DNA from: Lathyrus oleraceus | Lineage: Eukaryota > Streptophyta > Magnoliopsida > Fabales > Fabaceae | Assembly: GCF_024323335.1 (NCBI RefSeq) | Contig: NC_066579.1 | Coordinates: forward strand, 253,449,575-253,513,574 | DNA length: 64,000 nt | Direction: 5' to 3' | Shown: positions 12,046 through 25,865 of the stretch, one piece after another | Position numbering within the stretch: position 1 is the first letter of the stretch | Layout of the letters: every line of letters starts with the position of its first letter | Notes under the pieces: model-generated | Seen by the model: the letters and a program-made list of their open reading frames with translations, nothing else | Databases searched by the model: none | What the model was told of the DNA's origin: nothing | Made by a program: the position numbers and the translations under genes

Positions 12046-12996
12046 GTCGGGTTATTTGAAACTGTACTTCTTCGTATTCCTTCTTTGCTTATCCATGTCT
12101 AAAAATTTGCAAATAGACCTCTTAAGTTCCTTGAAAATTTTCTCATTGTCGATGATATGGATGTATATGAATGCATGAATGCATGGATGCAACAATCGCA
12201 CTCAAGGATCAAGCAAATCATACCACACAAAGGTCATGGGATGGATCAAGTCATCCTTAATATCAATCATCCATTTTGGTGGATTATGGTTTACACCTTA
12301 TCAACACCCAAGTTCCTTTGATATTAAGGATATACGAGAATGGATCAACCACGAATCAAGGGTTTGTTGCAAGTCACGAGCACGGAGTCTCGGTTAAGAA
12401 CCACCCAAAGGGAGTGTACTACGGTTAAACCTGACAATCATGTTCTACAAGAGGTTCCCATAGTCATCATCCCATCTTTCAGATATTATCGGATAAACGA
12501 CTACTCGTATTCCAAAAATATTCTCAAGAGAGATTCTTATGAGTGTAGTACCGCGTAACAATCGTATCAAATCTTACACTTGAACGACCTTCGCACTACG
12601 TCCTAAAATAGGCCAAGATGGACTAGGTAATCTAAGGTCCTTGGCTTCTAAGGCATATATTGGAAAGAGTAATGCCTAACCACGACTACTCGTGTGACAT
12701 TATTGATCCCAACATAACCTCCACCAAGTGAATGGGCTTGCAAGTCAACTTGCTAATGAATAACTCCACACAAGTCAACAAGACTATGCCATTCTCCTAT
12801 CATAAGTGCACTCGAGTTTGGGTATAGAACTCATCTCACAAGAGACCACTAAGCACACAAGCATTTGATATATCAAGCAATTCATACATTACAAACAATA
12901 CAGTAATCCCAAATTTGCACAAAAATATGTCACAAATAATATAAACATACGATATAACAAAGGTAAAAAGTAGGATACACCCACTAGGAAAATTTT
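12046..12996 (-). other. Ogre-A 5' leader between PBS and ORF1
   Basis: About 950 bp of untranslated leader. I see no coding or strongly repeated sequence. It is expected to hold packaging signals but none can be pointed to. Confidence 0.5.
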
Positions 12997-13012
12997 CCCA
13001 ACAGAGTCGCCA
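12997..13012 (-). promoter_or_regulatory. Ogre-A primer-binding site
   Basis: The minus strand reads TGGCGACTCTGTTGGG, six bases inside the LTR end at 13019. It starts with TGG, the complement of a tRNA CCA tail, and matches the Tat-E PBS except for one base. Ogre elements are reported to use a tRNA-Arg primer, and the TGGCGACTC start fits that. Confidence 0.85.
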
Positions 13013-13080
13013 CTTTTCTGTAGCGGGGTATTCGTTACCTTTAGATTTATTGACTAAATCAAAAGTAAATCATACAATTC

Positions 13081-13089
13081 AAGTCGCCA
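13081..13089 (-). promoter_or_regulatory. PBS look-alike in the U5 of Ogre-A
   Basis: The minus strand reads GCGGTGGCGACTT, repeating the first eight bases of the PBS 70 nt inside the LTR end. The same feature at a similar distance is present in Ogre-B, Tat-C and Tat-E. Confidence 0.5.
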
Positions 13090-16000
13090 CCGCACTACTA
13101 TTTATCCAAAGGAAAGGTTAGAAAACGAACAAAAACCGAGAAGTTTTATCAAATCAAAAACTAATAAAAATGTGAGAGATTTGGGTAAGGGGGTTGGTTA
13201 TGCAATGGGAAGGTGTTAAGCACCCAAAACATCCTTAGTACTCTAAGGGAGCCCTTTTTACAATTGTTGTAAGGTAGGTTGGTATTTGTGAAAATTATTT
13301 GTGCAAACATGATTGGGGGGATGAGAGAAGAATGTACAAGTTATTTACAATTTTGTGTTTGAATGGATAAACCCATTGCCTACGTACCATCTTAAAAAAG
13401 ATTAGGATAAAAACCTCGTAGTTCGGGGTAAAAATCTCAAAAGAAGTTGGTGAATTAATTGGTCAAAAGCCTTAAGGTCTTTTGTTATCAAAGGGAGAAA
13501 ACTCAACCTAAAACCACAAATTCACCATGTGAGGAGAGCTTTAACATGCTAGTGAGGGGTTAACCCTATAATGAGCATGGAAGACTTATAGTCCATTACT
13601 AAGGATGTAGGTGAGTATTATATCAACCTCAAGGATAACTCAAACCTAATAGCTAATGTTTATGAAAAGCTTAGGCAAGAAGTGGCCATTGAAACCACTA
13701 AAACAATTGAGTGAGTTGTATTTACCAATGAAAAGTATTCACAAAATATGGTCAAAGTTGACTTAGGATTCAATTCAAAATAAGTGTTATGAAAAGAAGT
13801 TTGAAAAATCAAAAGCATAGTGCTTAGGTTTCTAATTTTGAAAACAATGTTAATGTTTTGCACAAAACTTTGGCTTGGGTTAGAGTGGAGGGAAGAAAAG
13901 AATGGCTAAGGTCCTAAACATGCAAAGATGAAGGAGGGGAAATAAAACCACAACGGAGTTCCCTTCTTGAGATCATAGTGATGATCCAAGTTACTCCTTC
14001 CTTTGGAATTAGCAAGCAATAATCAAATACTCAAGCAATCAAGCAAATAACAATCAAGCTCCTAGGAATCTTCCAATGGCTTTTGTATCTCTCACTTTGG
14101 ATGCTCATGCCGATGGTTCTTCTACTTTGCAAGTTTGGGATCCCTAGCACACAAGAACACACAAATCAAAAAGTTCCACAATGCAATAGAAAGAATGGAC
14201 AAGAGTGAGTTTAGAACTAGGTCCTTTCCAAGTCTTCTTCAAGATTAAGCATTCTAAAGGCATGAGGCCTAGTTGCTCTTTGACATTTTTCTTCTTCTTT
14301 GTTTAGCATTCTAAAGGCATTAGGCCTAGTTGCTCTTTGACTCCATTTACCATAGGTAAGGTCCTAAAGTCTAAGTCCTTTTCTTCATTTACATTTGGTT
14401 CACACAAACAGAACAAGCATAATAGTATATACACAATTATGTGCTCAAGTGAGCAAAAGGCAAATTGCATTAACATAAACATGAGCTCAAGTGAGCAAAG
14501 GGCAAAAGCAAATGAATTAATATGCAAGAAGTTAAATTGCATTAAAGTAAATTGCAAGAATTAAATGCTTGAATTAAAAGTTAGTCATTAGTAGTTAGTG
14601 TTAGTGTGCCTTAAGGCAATTTAGCGCTATGTTAAGAAATCATAAGTGGACTAATATAGTAGTCACACCTATCTGAGGCCGGTCAATAAAATTATAGGCA
14701 ACAAACACAAGTTAGACACCATGACTAGTAAGCCAAGCTCCTACAACTTGTCATGCCAAAAGAAAAGAAGAATGATCTTGTATGGATTTAGGTTTTTTGC
14801 TTGACCAAGAAGCAACCTATCTCTAATTTAAAGAAATTCACTTGATCTTTGATCAAGATGAATTTGATTTGGATCAAAGAAGGTTAAGCCCCTCATATGT
14901 CAAGGCTAACCACCAATCATTAACTCATTGATCAAATAGAAAAAGAAGAAAAAGAAGAAGAATAAGAATTTACATAAATTGAAATTCAAATGAAACAACC
15001 AACACACATTGATCAAACATGAATAGAATCAAAGTCAATCAATGGTAAACAGAAGCAAGATGAAGCTTAGAAGTCAAGAAACAAATAAAATATTTTTGGT
15101 ATTTTTGAATATTAAAATAATACTTGAATTAAAATAAACAAATAAAGGTCAAACTTCAAATCCATTTCAAATCAACTTGGAAAAGTTCAAATGGATCATC
15201 CTAAGTTCAACAAGGTCAAACAAGGTTTGACAAAAAATTTCAGCATTTTTAGAAACCAAAAACTAATTTTAAACAATTAAAAATGAATAAAAAATAACAT
15301 AATTGAACTAAAATCTCAAATAAATCTCAAATCAATTAAGAAATTGATGAGAATATTTTTCATAGATTTAATCATCATTCAAAGATATTAAGAAAATATT
15401 TTTGCATTTTTTGAATATTGGAAACTATTTAAAATGAATTAAAAGTAACCCGAAAAGAGAAAATTCACAAAAAATATTAAATGACAAAATAAAAAATATT
15501 AAAAATCATTTTCAGAAACTAGAATTAAAAAGGGAAATAATGCAATTGGTCACATATTTTTTGGATTTAAAATGAAGAAGATATGAATTTTTAAAATAAA
15601 ATGAAATAAAAGAAAATAGAATAGAAAATCAGAAAAATAGAAAAAAACATGGTGCGTTAGATCTGATCTCATTAAATGACATGGCACATCAGATGGCTCT
15701 CAGGCGCACGCTCACCAAAGGCATTGGTCACAAGAGACACACACAACATTAAAAATAGTCATAACATCCAATGGCCATGATTCAATCTGGAAATAGAAAT
15801 CAAGGGTCCAGATTCAATCTGGCATGATGGACGGTGGTGTACACAACCGTCTTCTCCGGCGAGCATGTTAGCTCTGGTGGAAGTTACAGGTTATGAAAAC
15901 TTGATGAAAACATGTGATCCTCATATCATTGGAAAGTTGGGGTGATGTACATCACCCCTATGCCATTGGTTTCTCCTCTAGACTCTCATAGAAGGAGAAA

Positions 16001-16395
16001 TCTGAGAGAGAAAATTATGGTGTTCAATCTGAACTTGATGAATTTGTGAAATTAAGTACACCAATCAATTGCCTCTTATGAGAGGACTTCAGAGGAACCA
16101 ACAAACACAAGAAATGAGCAAGATCCAGTGAGATTCGAATCAAAAAAGTTTGAACAACAACCTTTGAAGTGCAGCTCTATGAAGCACGATCCCTTCCAAT
16201 TCTTGATTGTAGTGTGTTCTTGAGATAGAAATAGAGCTAGGCTAAGGAATTAGAGTTCAATAATCAACCAAGGAAGTTGAAAATTGAAACTGAAAAAATG
16301 AAAGTGAAATGAAAAATTCCTTTAGGTGAGGTGTGAGGATTCAGTTCTGCAACATGTAAGGCGCCTTTAGGTTCGTTTGGAATGAAGCTGGGCAT

Positions 16396-16406
16396 CTCTA
16401 TTTATA
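16396..16406 (-). promoter_or_regulatory. Probable TATA box of the Ogre-A LTR
   Basis: The minus strand reads TATAAATAGAG, a near-consensus plant TATA box. It lies in the U3 side of the LTR about 1 kb from the outer end, comparable with the TATATAAG of Ogre-B. Confidence 0.55.
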
Positions 16407-17440
16407 GCAAATTATGAGGCAAGCAATGCAAATTTCATGTGTGCATGAAGTAAGGGCCTCCATGCATGGGCCTATACAGGCGCATGGGTGGCCCAAATGC
16501 AATGGCAATTGAGTTTTCAGATGTAAGCAAGATGAATTGGACGTGCAAATTTGAAGGAATTGGCTTGTGCACAAATATTTGACATGGTTTCCATAAATGC
16601 ACATAAACTTTCACCTCTTCGAAAAATGCACCTTGCAAAAATAAAACATGGCCTTGTGGGTAATGTTTGGAAAGGTCTTGACATGAGTAACAATTGTTAT
16701 GTTGAACAAAAATCCATTTGGGATTGGGAAATGTATGAAAACTGATCATGAAGTTCAAGGTGCAAAACATGCATATGAGAATTTTGCCAAAATGGACCAA
16801 CTTCAAGCCCTTCTGTTTCAATGATGCAAGCCTCAAATGAAAAAACCTTCAACATCAAAGTTGTAGATATTTTCAAGGCAATCAATTTGGACTCAAACTT
16901 TGCATCATTTGGATTTTTGATGAGAACGTTATTGGCACTTGAAGTTGGACTTTTTCAAGATTCAATGGCTTTGGTCCAAAGTGACCTATAATGTTTTGCA
17001 TTATCACATGTGTTTCTTTTAGGATTATGAAAATTTGTTCAACATAACAATTTAATTATACATCTTAAACTTTCCAATTCATTTGATTCCACCTCAAAAT
17101 CATGAGAAATGAGTGACTGAGGTCCTTGGAAAGTTGACCCAAAATTAGGGTTTCAGTCAAAATGACCTATAATGTTTTGAAATGAATGATGACCTTCCAA
17201 GCTTCAAATAAATTTTTGATGAAAATGAAAGTTGTTCATATGGTTCTTAAGAAGATGTTTACTCTTGGGGTCATCTTAATTTCATAAATACATCAAAAGT
17301 TAGGTCTCAGTGGATTTTAAAACAGTCAGATGAATTGACTGATCAACTTCTCAAGTCCAAACTTCAAATATTGATGAATTGATGATTGAGGAAACTCCCA
17401 TATCCTCTACAAAATATGGTATGAAGCAATACAACACAAC

Positions 17441-17974
17441 GTGAGCTTTCGAGACTTAAAAGTTTAACCGACGCCGGTTACTAGAGTAACTCTAAAAAAA
17501 CATGGTCTCCCTCTTGGAACTCAAGTGCTTTCCTCCTCTTATCATGGTAACTCTTCTGGAGACCCTGCAAAGCTTTTATCTTCTCTTGGATTATCTTGAT
17601 CTTCTTAAAATTTGTTGCACAATATCATGTCCAATCACCACACTCACTCCAGATTCATACAAACACAGAGGTGCACCATACGTCCTACCATACAACGCCT
17701 CAAATGGGGCAATTCCAAAACTCGAATGGAAACTGTTAGTGTAGGTGAACTCAATCAGCGACAAGTAGTTATCCAAAGCACCTCCTTGTTCTTGCGCATC
17801 AGCCTTTAACAGATTCTCCAAGGACTTGATAGTCCTCTCCATTTGACCATCTATCTGTGGATGATAAGTAAAACTCAAGTTCAGCTTAGTACCTAACGCC
17901 TCTTGCAAACTCTACCAAAACCCTGACATGAACCTCGGATCTTTATCTGACACAATGCTCGACAAAATAGCGTG
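17441..17974 (-). pseudogene. Chromovirus (Ty3/gypsy) integrase fragment
   Basis: A 534-bp relic of integrase from a different, chromovirus-type Ty3/gypsy element. On the minus strand it starts in the core (SDKDPRF-like) and runs through LNLSFTYHPQIDGQMERT, which includes the catalytic Glu region, then the FEALYGR block, and ends in the EFQEGDHVFLRV post-core motif. A frameshift lies near 17600 and a stop near the end. It is cut off on one side by the Ogre-A LTR and on the other by the first base of the Tat-C LTR, so it is probably the oldest sequence in this part of the nest. Confidence 0.8.
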
Positions 17975-20948
17975 TGTCATACCCCAAATTTACCCCTCAT
18001 TTAATAAATGGATACATTTATTATGAAATTCACATCATCTGCATGTCATAACATGCATTTCATCTTGCATAATACTTAAAATGTCAACTAGAATAAATTT
18101 TTCGAATCTACAGACGGACCAGTTGAATCAATTTTCAAATGTACGTAAAATCAACGGGCGAATCAATTTAAAGATCAGGTTTGCAGACATCAGTTTTATT
18201 GACTTACGACTAACGTAGTTTAACCTGGCGTGCTCGTTTTATTTTTTCAGCTGCTTTTTCAGTCACATTTTGATCATCCTAAGCATTTCCAACAGAGCAT
18301 TTTTACTTCCAAATTTGACAAAACCTGCATGTTTTCTAGAAGTTCATTTCACACTGATCATTTTGGTAGATTCAGTTTAATTGTTTGAGCATTTTTGCGC
18401 CCAACTTTTATTTATTTTGACACTTTTTATTTTTGTTTTTTTATCAAAATGTTTTTAAAAAATAAATATATTTAATTATATTTTCATTTTCATTTTCATT
18501 TGTTTATTTTAAAATATTTGAATTTTTGGTTTTATTTGTATTTTGAATTCTTTTTCTACTAAGAAATATCTAGAATAAGGTCAATTTGGGTATTTGCTAA
18601 TTATGGAAACCCTAACTACATCACCATATAAGTATCAATTGGCCAATGTAGTAGAGGGGACAGATAAGCGTCGCACCACTTGTCATCTCTCTCAAATTCT
18701 AAAAAAGAAAAAAGAAAAGGGTCATGAGCGAAATGTGACTTGGTGTTTGTTGTTTTTTTTATTTTTCTTACATGAAGTTTCCTTCAGCTAATGCAATACG
18801 AACTTTAAACCTCACACCACAAAAAACACAGACCACCTTGTGGTTCATTCCTAACCTTCTTCACATAATACTCCCTCATCCATATCCATTTTTCTCATAA
18901 AATCACTCCACACAACTTCTCTTTCATATTCATAACACTATCACCATTAAAAAAACGCATCACCATTACAAATCCTAATACACTCCTCTCATCAACTCAA
19001 AAAAAAATCAACCCACACACATGTTCACTTTGCTGTAAGTAATACCACACATATTATTCATATGAAACATAAACTTCCATAATTTAACCTTGTTCACAAC
19101 AACAAACAAACTTTGAAACCAATAAAACCGTTTACTACCTCACCAACACAATGAACAAAAAAAATCTTCATATATTCATATGAACATCACCTTTTCATGT
19201 GAAAAACAAAAACTACTTACCATCCAACTTCACTAACCCACCACCAGCCACGACACACCAAGCAATATGGCTTTAACTCACCATACAACCCACCATTGTT
19301 CCGTCAAACATCAAAAAGCTCTACTATTGTCTAACATGCCTAAGTTGCTGCACCACCAAAGAACACTACAACTTCCATCACCATAAAAACTCACAGTAGC
19401 CATAACTCTCGCAACTTTCTCAATGCATAGCAACACAATAACAACTCCTCACTGCTGGCATGAAGCATTCAAGTAACCACCCCACAGTACTCTGAATACC
19501 TTATCGCCACCGCACGACCCACACGACCACCCTAGTCGGCCGTATCTACATCTACTCCCTTTTTAACCACACATCGCACCCACATTGTTTTTGTAATCTT
19601 TTCATTTCGTGTTTGGATATGTATGGTTGATGTTGATGATGCTTTTTTGTTTGATCTCTGAATTCATCCATAATGTATTTATGTTCTGTTTTTGAGTTTT
19701 TGATATTTATTTTGAAAGTGTGAGAGTTTTAAGAGGAAGAGAGTGAGAGAGAGTTTCGATGAGGAGAGGACGAGAGAGATGATATGAGGTTGTAATAAAA
19801 GTTTTTCTGTTTGTTGCTTTTTCACGTGAAGCACCAAGAAGAAGATGGGATGTTTATTTTGTTTTATTATTATTATTCTAATCTCCTGTCACATGTCGAA
19901 ATGGTTAGTGGCCTTTTGAATTTAAAAAACTACTATCTCCCTCTTTGTTACATGTACCGCCCCTCACGCTTGGGCTTTATTTTTGCTTTTTTTCTCTCTC
20001 TTACTTTCCGTTTTATTTATTCATTTAGGATTTAGAAGTATATTTGGGCCTTAGGCCAATGTTTTGGATGATTATACGTACTTATTGTTAATTATACCCC
20101 TTTGTTTATTTTATTTTATTTTTATTATTACTGTTATTATTATTATTATTATTATTATTTTTATTATCTTTTCTTGATTAATTTAAGTTAGTAATTGATT
20201 AATTGATTTTTTTAATTGATTACTTGATTATAATTTGATTAATTATTTGTGTTTTACTAGGTGAATTACTTGATTTCATTTTGTTTAAATCGATTTCATA
20301 TGTGTTTAGTCGATTAATTAGGTAATCCATGTTCATACCTTTGCATATGTAAATAATCGCACTCCATACTATCGCGCATATAAATAATTATACTAACATT
20401 TCACCATCGATTAAATATCTTCAAACTATTTTCCACCAATCTCATTCAATTTCAATTAATTTCGAACCATTTCACGAACCATTTCTCATTTACACGAATC
20501 AAACCTCGATCAACATCGAGTGACTTTTCTAAATCAAATGTAATACCAAATCTTTTTTTTAATAAACATGAAAGAAGAGGACTATTGGAATCTAGCATTC
20601 CAGCAGAACGCTCAAGTGATTGGTTCCGAGGCACGCGTTTTAGGTCAGCTATTCATTATTTCTTTCTCTCCTAAACCACTTAATAAACATGGACTAAAAA
20701 AGGACCATTGAGATATAGAATTCCGATGTAACCCTTGAACAATTTATTCTAAGGCACGCGTCTTGTCCTTATCAAGCATTCGTTGTCCATCAAACAATTT
20801 TCTTAAATACAGAGAATGAAAAAGGACCGTTGGAATCTAGCATTCTGGTGGAACCTTGAATGTTTGATCCCGAGGCTTATGTCTCGTTCTCAACGAGTAT
20901 TCGTCATTTACTTATAAAACACTCAACCGATCAAACTATTTTCTTGCC
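17975..20948 (+). repeat. Tat-C 5' LTR, first part
   Basis: Starts TGTCATACCCCAAATTT, close to the Tat-E LTR start TGTAACACCCCAAAATTT, which fits related families. The interior is AT-rich without coding capacity and includes a TTA microsatellite near 20130-20160 and a run of three diverged repeats near 20570-20880 built on ATAAACATG..GGAC..TTGGAATCTAGCATTC. It stops at the Ogre-B insertion; the last five bases, TTGCC, are the probable target duplication. Confidence 0.7.
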
Positions 20949-21011
20949 TGTAGCGGTGTATTCGTTACCATTGGAGATATTAACTAAATCCAAGGTAAAT
21001 CATACAAAGTC

Positions 21012-21020
21012 AAGTCGCCA
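21012..21020 (-). promoter_or_regulatory. PBS look-alike in the U5 of Ogre-B
   Basis: The minus strand reads GCGGTGGCGACTTG, 71 nt inside the LTR end, matching the start of the Ogre PBS. Same position as in Ogre-A. Confidence 0.5.
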
Positions 21021-24000
21021 CCGCACTTCTATTTATCCAAAGGAATGGTTAGAAAGCGAACAAAAACCTAAAGAGTTTTACAAACAAAACTAGTAAAAGA
21101 CAGAGATCTGGGTAAGGGGGTTAGTTATGTCATGGGAAGGTGTTAGGCACCCACAACATCCTAGGTACTCCTAGGGAGCCCTTTTCACGCTTGTTGCAAA
21201 AGGTTATTGTTTATGAAATTATTTTGTGCAAACATGATTGAAGAGATGAGAAAAGAATATACAAGTTTATTTACATTTTGAGTTTGGATGGATGAACCCA
21301 TTGCCTACGTACCCTCTCATGAAAGATAAGGATCAAAACCCCGTAGTTCGGGTAAAAGATTTCAAAATAGTGAGTGGAGTGATTGGTCCAAAAGCCTTAA
21401 GGTCTTTTGTTATCAAAGGGAGAAAACTCGACCTGAAAAACCACAAGTCCACCATGTGAGGATAGCTTGGACATGCTAGTGAGGGGTTAGCCCTATAATA
21501 AGCATGGAAGACTTATTGTCCACTCACTAAGGACATAGGTGAGTATTACATCTACCACAAAGATAACTCAAACCTAATAGCTAAAGGTTATGAAAAATTT
21601 GATTAAGAAGTGGGCATGGAGCCATAAAGAAGACATTTGAGTGGGTTGCATTAACCAATTAGAAGTATGTACAAAAATGGTCAAAGTTGACTTAAAGATT
21701 GAATTCAAAATGAGTATTATGAAAAGAAAGTTTGAAAATCAAAAGTATAAGGCTTAGGTTTCTAATGTTGAAAACAAGTCAAATGTTTGCACAAAAGTTT
21801 TTGGTTTGGGTTAAGGATGGAAGAGGATTAAGGTTAACCATGCAAGAGGTGGGGGATAAAGAAATGCAATCACAAGTAGGGTTGCTCTCTTGAGATCATA
21901 TGGATGATCCAAGTAAGTCCCATCCTTTGGAATAAGGCAACACAAGGTATAAACAATAAGCAAATCTCATAAGAGAACCACAAAAAGAGGAAACAAAATG
22001 CCAATCAATGGACTTACATCCAACTCCTAACAACAAAACAGGAAACAGAATGCCAATCAATGGACTTACATCTAACTCCTCAAAACAAAACTGGAAACAG
22101 AATGCCAATAGATGGACTTACTCCTGACTCCTAACAAACAAACATCAAAAGCAAACACATGCAAAGCAATCAAGCAAACAATGCATCACACACTATATAC
22201 AAACAAGAGGCTTCAAACCAAGGGTGGGCTTTAGTCAAGAGGGGTCATATCAACCTCGACAAACAAGCCAAACTGTACAAGTGTAGTTTGTGAGCTCTTA
22301 ACCACTAACATTGAGAGTTAGGGTGAAGCTGATGAAAATGGAAATGAGGATGAGACCTCATGCTCTTAACCCTGGCCTGGGTGAGCTTATGATAAAGAAA
22401 GCGTGGGGATCCAGAATGTGGGATCCTATTCCACTTGACAGACACTAAACAAGATCTTGGGTGTTTATTCAAAAGCATCAGCACATAGTGCGAGCATAAT
22501 GAAAGACTTACTGATTAACAGGGGATTGATTGTTAATCCCTTCTATCTTTCAATTGCCTCTTCACTTAGGAGGACTTATCAAGTAACATGCCTCATTTAG
22601 AGGTCTTTAGCACAAATGTAAACAATCATAAACAGAGCCTCATAAGGAGGACTTCAGCCAAAATGCCTGCCAAAAAGGTGACAGGACTTCCAGACTACAT
22701 GGAGTAAGAGAGTAGCTACCTAAGTGGTGTATCAACCACAATCCAAAGCTCAAGCAAGAGCTAAAAGAAAGCAACTAATGTACCTATACAAAAGCTAAAC
22801 AGTTAATATCTCAGACAGAAAACCAACAGACAAACAGTGGAACTTTCCAATATTTACAACTCAATGAACAATGCTCAAGCACTCAAGTGAAGCAATGAGC
22901 ATCAATTAGAACCTACAAAAACAGCAAGAGTTAATACTCAAAGGCATTTGTATCTCACAAAGTGAGACCAAACCAACCATCAAAGCTAAATGTCCAAACC
23001 TGAAACACAAAGCACAATTAGTTTATGTACAAAACACTAGTACAAAGACTAGGTTCAAAACCAAATCAAATGATCAAAACAGAAGTCAATCTTTCACATA
23101 TTGCACATTCAAACAATTAAGAAAATGTCCTCAAAAGGACCAAGATCAATTCATAAGGTAAAGGCATCAAATGATCAATGTAAAGCAAAGGCAAGCAAAG
23201 GTGCACAAAATGGACAATCCAAATTAGAAAATCCAAATCAAAACAGAACAACATCCAATGGTTATGAAATTTTTTATGCAAGCTAGTTATGTCATGAACA
23301 TACATCATGCAGAAAATTAGATCCAGAAGAGTTCAAATGATAGGTGATCAAAAATGCACAAATGCAACGCACAAAATGTGACACAAATTGTCACACTACA
23401 TCTTCATGTGTCCAAAACAGTGATAGCATATGATAAAAATTCCAAACCAAAGCTCAAAAATCATGTCACATGTGAAGATCAAGCCAACCAAATTTCAGAT
23501 CAATTGGACTAAAGATGAGCATTTCACAAAGCAATGAATGTAGCATATCAATTTGGCATAAGGTACAAACAAAAATTCACAATTAAAAATTCAGCACCAA
23601 ACAAATCATCAAATTAATGCTATAAAAACTAGAGATCAAAACAAGAATGTGGAAAAAAATTGGGATCAATTTGAAGCATTTTGCAATTTTTAATGATTTT
23701 TTTAAGTTGAAAGAAATAATTGGAATATTGAAAATGAAATGGAGGGAAAACAAAATTCAAATAAAATTGGCAATGTACACAAGCAGGTGTCGAACTCACG
23801 CACATAGGGAAGACAAAATTCAGATTAATATTCAGAAAACACATGCCAGGAATCGAACACGCGCAAGCAAGGTTAACAAGCGCTCAAGCCAAAATGCTAC
23901 GTTCCATTTATGGCGTGGCAATACACATCAACATTCAAACGACATGCAAGCACAGTCAAAGCATCCACAGCCAATGAAACAGCCAAGCAAGCGCACAGTC

Positions 24001-24710
24001 AGCATACACGGTGGACAAAACCCTAGGAACAAAACCAGACGCTGGAACAGTAGTTCCGGTCGTCTTCTCCGGCCATCTCCGGCGGAGATGCGACAAAATG
24101 TTTCCAGAAATCATCGAGCCTTATACCAATCGAAAGCTCTTTCCACCAGGATTCCAAATATCATATTAATTCTACCTAGATCAGGATGGATTGCGCGGAT
24201 CGAACACAAACATTTTCATCACCAAAACTTTAATCTCATCATACATGATCAATATTAAGCCAAATCGAAATCTAATCATATCAGCATGTTCAGCAAAGCA
24301 AGATCTACATATTCATAGCAAGAAATTGGCAAAAGGAGGTGATGAAATTTCAACTTACCTGAACTGCAGTGTACTGAAATCGCGTGTTCAACTGCTCTAG
24401 AGCTCCAGATTTACTCCAATATCCTTGCCTTGAAGCTTGATGCAAGAAGTAATGGTTGAAAGCACTTGGATCTAGCTCAATTTCAGAAATCCATAGCCAT
24501 GAGTTTGCACTTGTGTAGCTCGAATTCTTGCTCAATTCTTCAAACCAGTGGTTGGATCTTGCTTAGAATGCTTCCATGATCATGAATGTGCAAAGAAAAT
24601 GAAGGTTTGTGTGAAGAATTTTGGATTTCGAAGAGAGAGAATTCTTGGAGGGAATGTGAATTTTTGAGATCTGAAATGCTTCTCCTCTTGAAAACAGTTA
24701 TGATTTGGCT

Positions 24711-24722
24711 TATATACTCTTT
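24711..24722 (-). promoter_or_regulatory. Possible TATA box of the Ogre-B LTR
   Basis: The minus strand reads GAGTATATAAGCC about 1.1 kb from the LTR start. The same sequence is present in the other LTR near 36612-36623. Confidence 0.45.
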
Positions 24723-25850
24723 GTTAATCACACTGAAATCAGGTTTAGGCTTTGGTTAATTGAGATTAGAGAGATATGAGGTGAATTGCAAAATTGCCAA
24801 ATGCACCTAGCATGGCCATGTAGCACGTGAACAGTACCATGCAAGCTGGGATTTCACTTAAAAACATCCAATAATCAACATGGAATTGGTATTTGGCTTG
24901 CATGATCAACCAAATTTGAATTATCAAAATTCCCTCCTAAATGCACATGTGTGAACAAGTGATCATATGAGCTTCATTCATGCAAGGCAATGATTCATTT
25001 GGAAAGTATTGGTCATAAGGAGAAATTTGCAAAAAGAGTGGACCAATTTGGAGTTTTGAATCAAAAGTTATGCCATGTTGAACTTCCATGCATACTTTGT
25101 GATTATTTGGCCATAACTTCTCAACGAATTATCAGATGGACATGATATAGGACTTTTTGAAAATAGGAGAGAAAGATATTCAACTTTCATGTTCACCAAA
25201 AGTCCATTTGAAGCTTCTTTGATGTTGGAAAGTCAAGTTGAATGTGAACCAAAAACTTTCCATTTTTGGAAACTTGAAATTACAGGTCACTTTCCATTTT
25301 TGGAAACTTTTGCCATGACTTCAAAATATTCAAGATAGATGTTTGACATGATGAATAGGCCTTGTTTGAACATGAATGGGATGTTTCAAATCATTTCCCC
25401 CACCTCAAAACCCTCAGTTGACTGCACAATTGATTATTTGGTCCTCATATGACCTTGACATTCCTTGATGAACTTGAGCCTTTACCACTTGGGGTATTTG
25501 CTTCAAAATGGCACCGTAGCTCATATAAGCTCAATATAATACCATGTGGTCCTCATCTCAAGAAAATACCTCAACTCAATGCTCAAAGGAAATCCTTGAA
25601 TTGCTGAACCTGTGCTTGCTTAGACTGCAAAACAAAATGTTAGATGACATATTTTTGTGCTTTTAGTTAGTGATTAAAACAAGAAAAGCAAATGATATAT
25701 AATGCAAGCATGCCTGGTGATCTCAAACCACTCACAGGAGATCCCACCCAAAGGGAAAGGAAGCCAAGATGCTCAAATGATCCTTAAGGCTATGCAATGC
25801 AATGCTTATGATGCCATGAGGGATCTTAGGGACAAAATTGGGGTCTTACA

Positions 25851-25865
25851 GATGCCCCTATTTAA
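25851..25865 (-). promoter_or_regulatory. Ogre-B polypurine tract
   Basis: The minus strand reads CTTAAATAGGGGCATC directly before the LTR start. Tat-E has GAATAGGGGCAGC at the same place, which supports AATAGGGGCA as the plus-strand primer of this lineage. Confidence 0.7.

Larger units (their letters stand above)
1..17440 (-). mobile_element. Ogre-A: Ogre/Tat-lineage Ty3/gypsy retrotransposon, 3' end outside window
   Basis: Read on the minus strand the order is 5' LTR (13019-17440), PBS, leader, ORF1, gag, protease, intron, RT, RNase H, integrase, a hairpin cluster and a long repetitive 3' UTR. ORF1 before gag, an intron between protease and RT, and the giant size are the published hallmarks of legume Ogre elements. 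The 3' LTR must lie left of base 1. The 5' LTR lacks the usual TGTAAGACCCC start because a chromovirus fragment abuts it at 17441. Every coding domain has stops or frameshifts, so the copy is dead. Confidence 0.9.
13019..17440 (-). repeat. Ogre-A 5' LTR (outer end truncated)
   Basis: The inner end, read on the minus strand, finishes in CCGCTACA at 13019 and is followed by the PBS. It is homologous over its R-U5 end to the Ogre-B LTR at 20949. A probable TATA box lies at 16396-16406. The outer part reaches 17440 without the TGTAAGACCCC start, so the first bases are missing at the junction with the chromovirus fragment. The AT-rich interior has no ORF. Confidence 0.8.
20949..25850 (-). repeat. 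Ogre-B 3' LTR (complete)
   Basis: A 4902-bp LTR. On the minus strand it starts TGTAAGACCCC at 25850 and ends CCGCTACA at 20949, giving the TG..CA ends expected for LTRs. It contains a TATA-like box at 24711-24722, a low-GC interior and, near the end, the conserved U5 block shared with Ogre-A. The copy at 32957-37751 is nearly identical where they overlap. Confidence 0.88.

Noticed and set aside
16435..16836. A 133-codon minus-strand ORF in the Ogre-A LTR
   Set aside because: It overlaps the probable TATA and U3 region, shows no domain, and has no counterpart elsewhere in the window.
23647..24258. A 203-codon plus-strand ORF, repeated at 35548-36159
   Set aside because: It is present twice because it lies in the two LTRs of Ogre-B. 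No domain is seen and it runs antisense to the element, so I treat it as chance.
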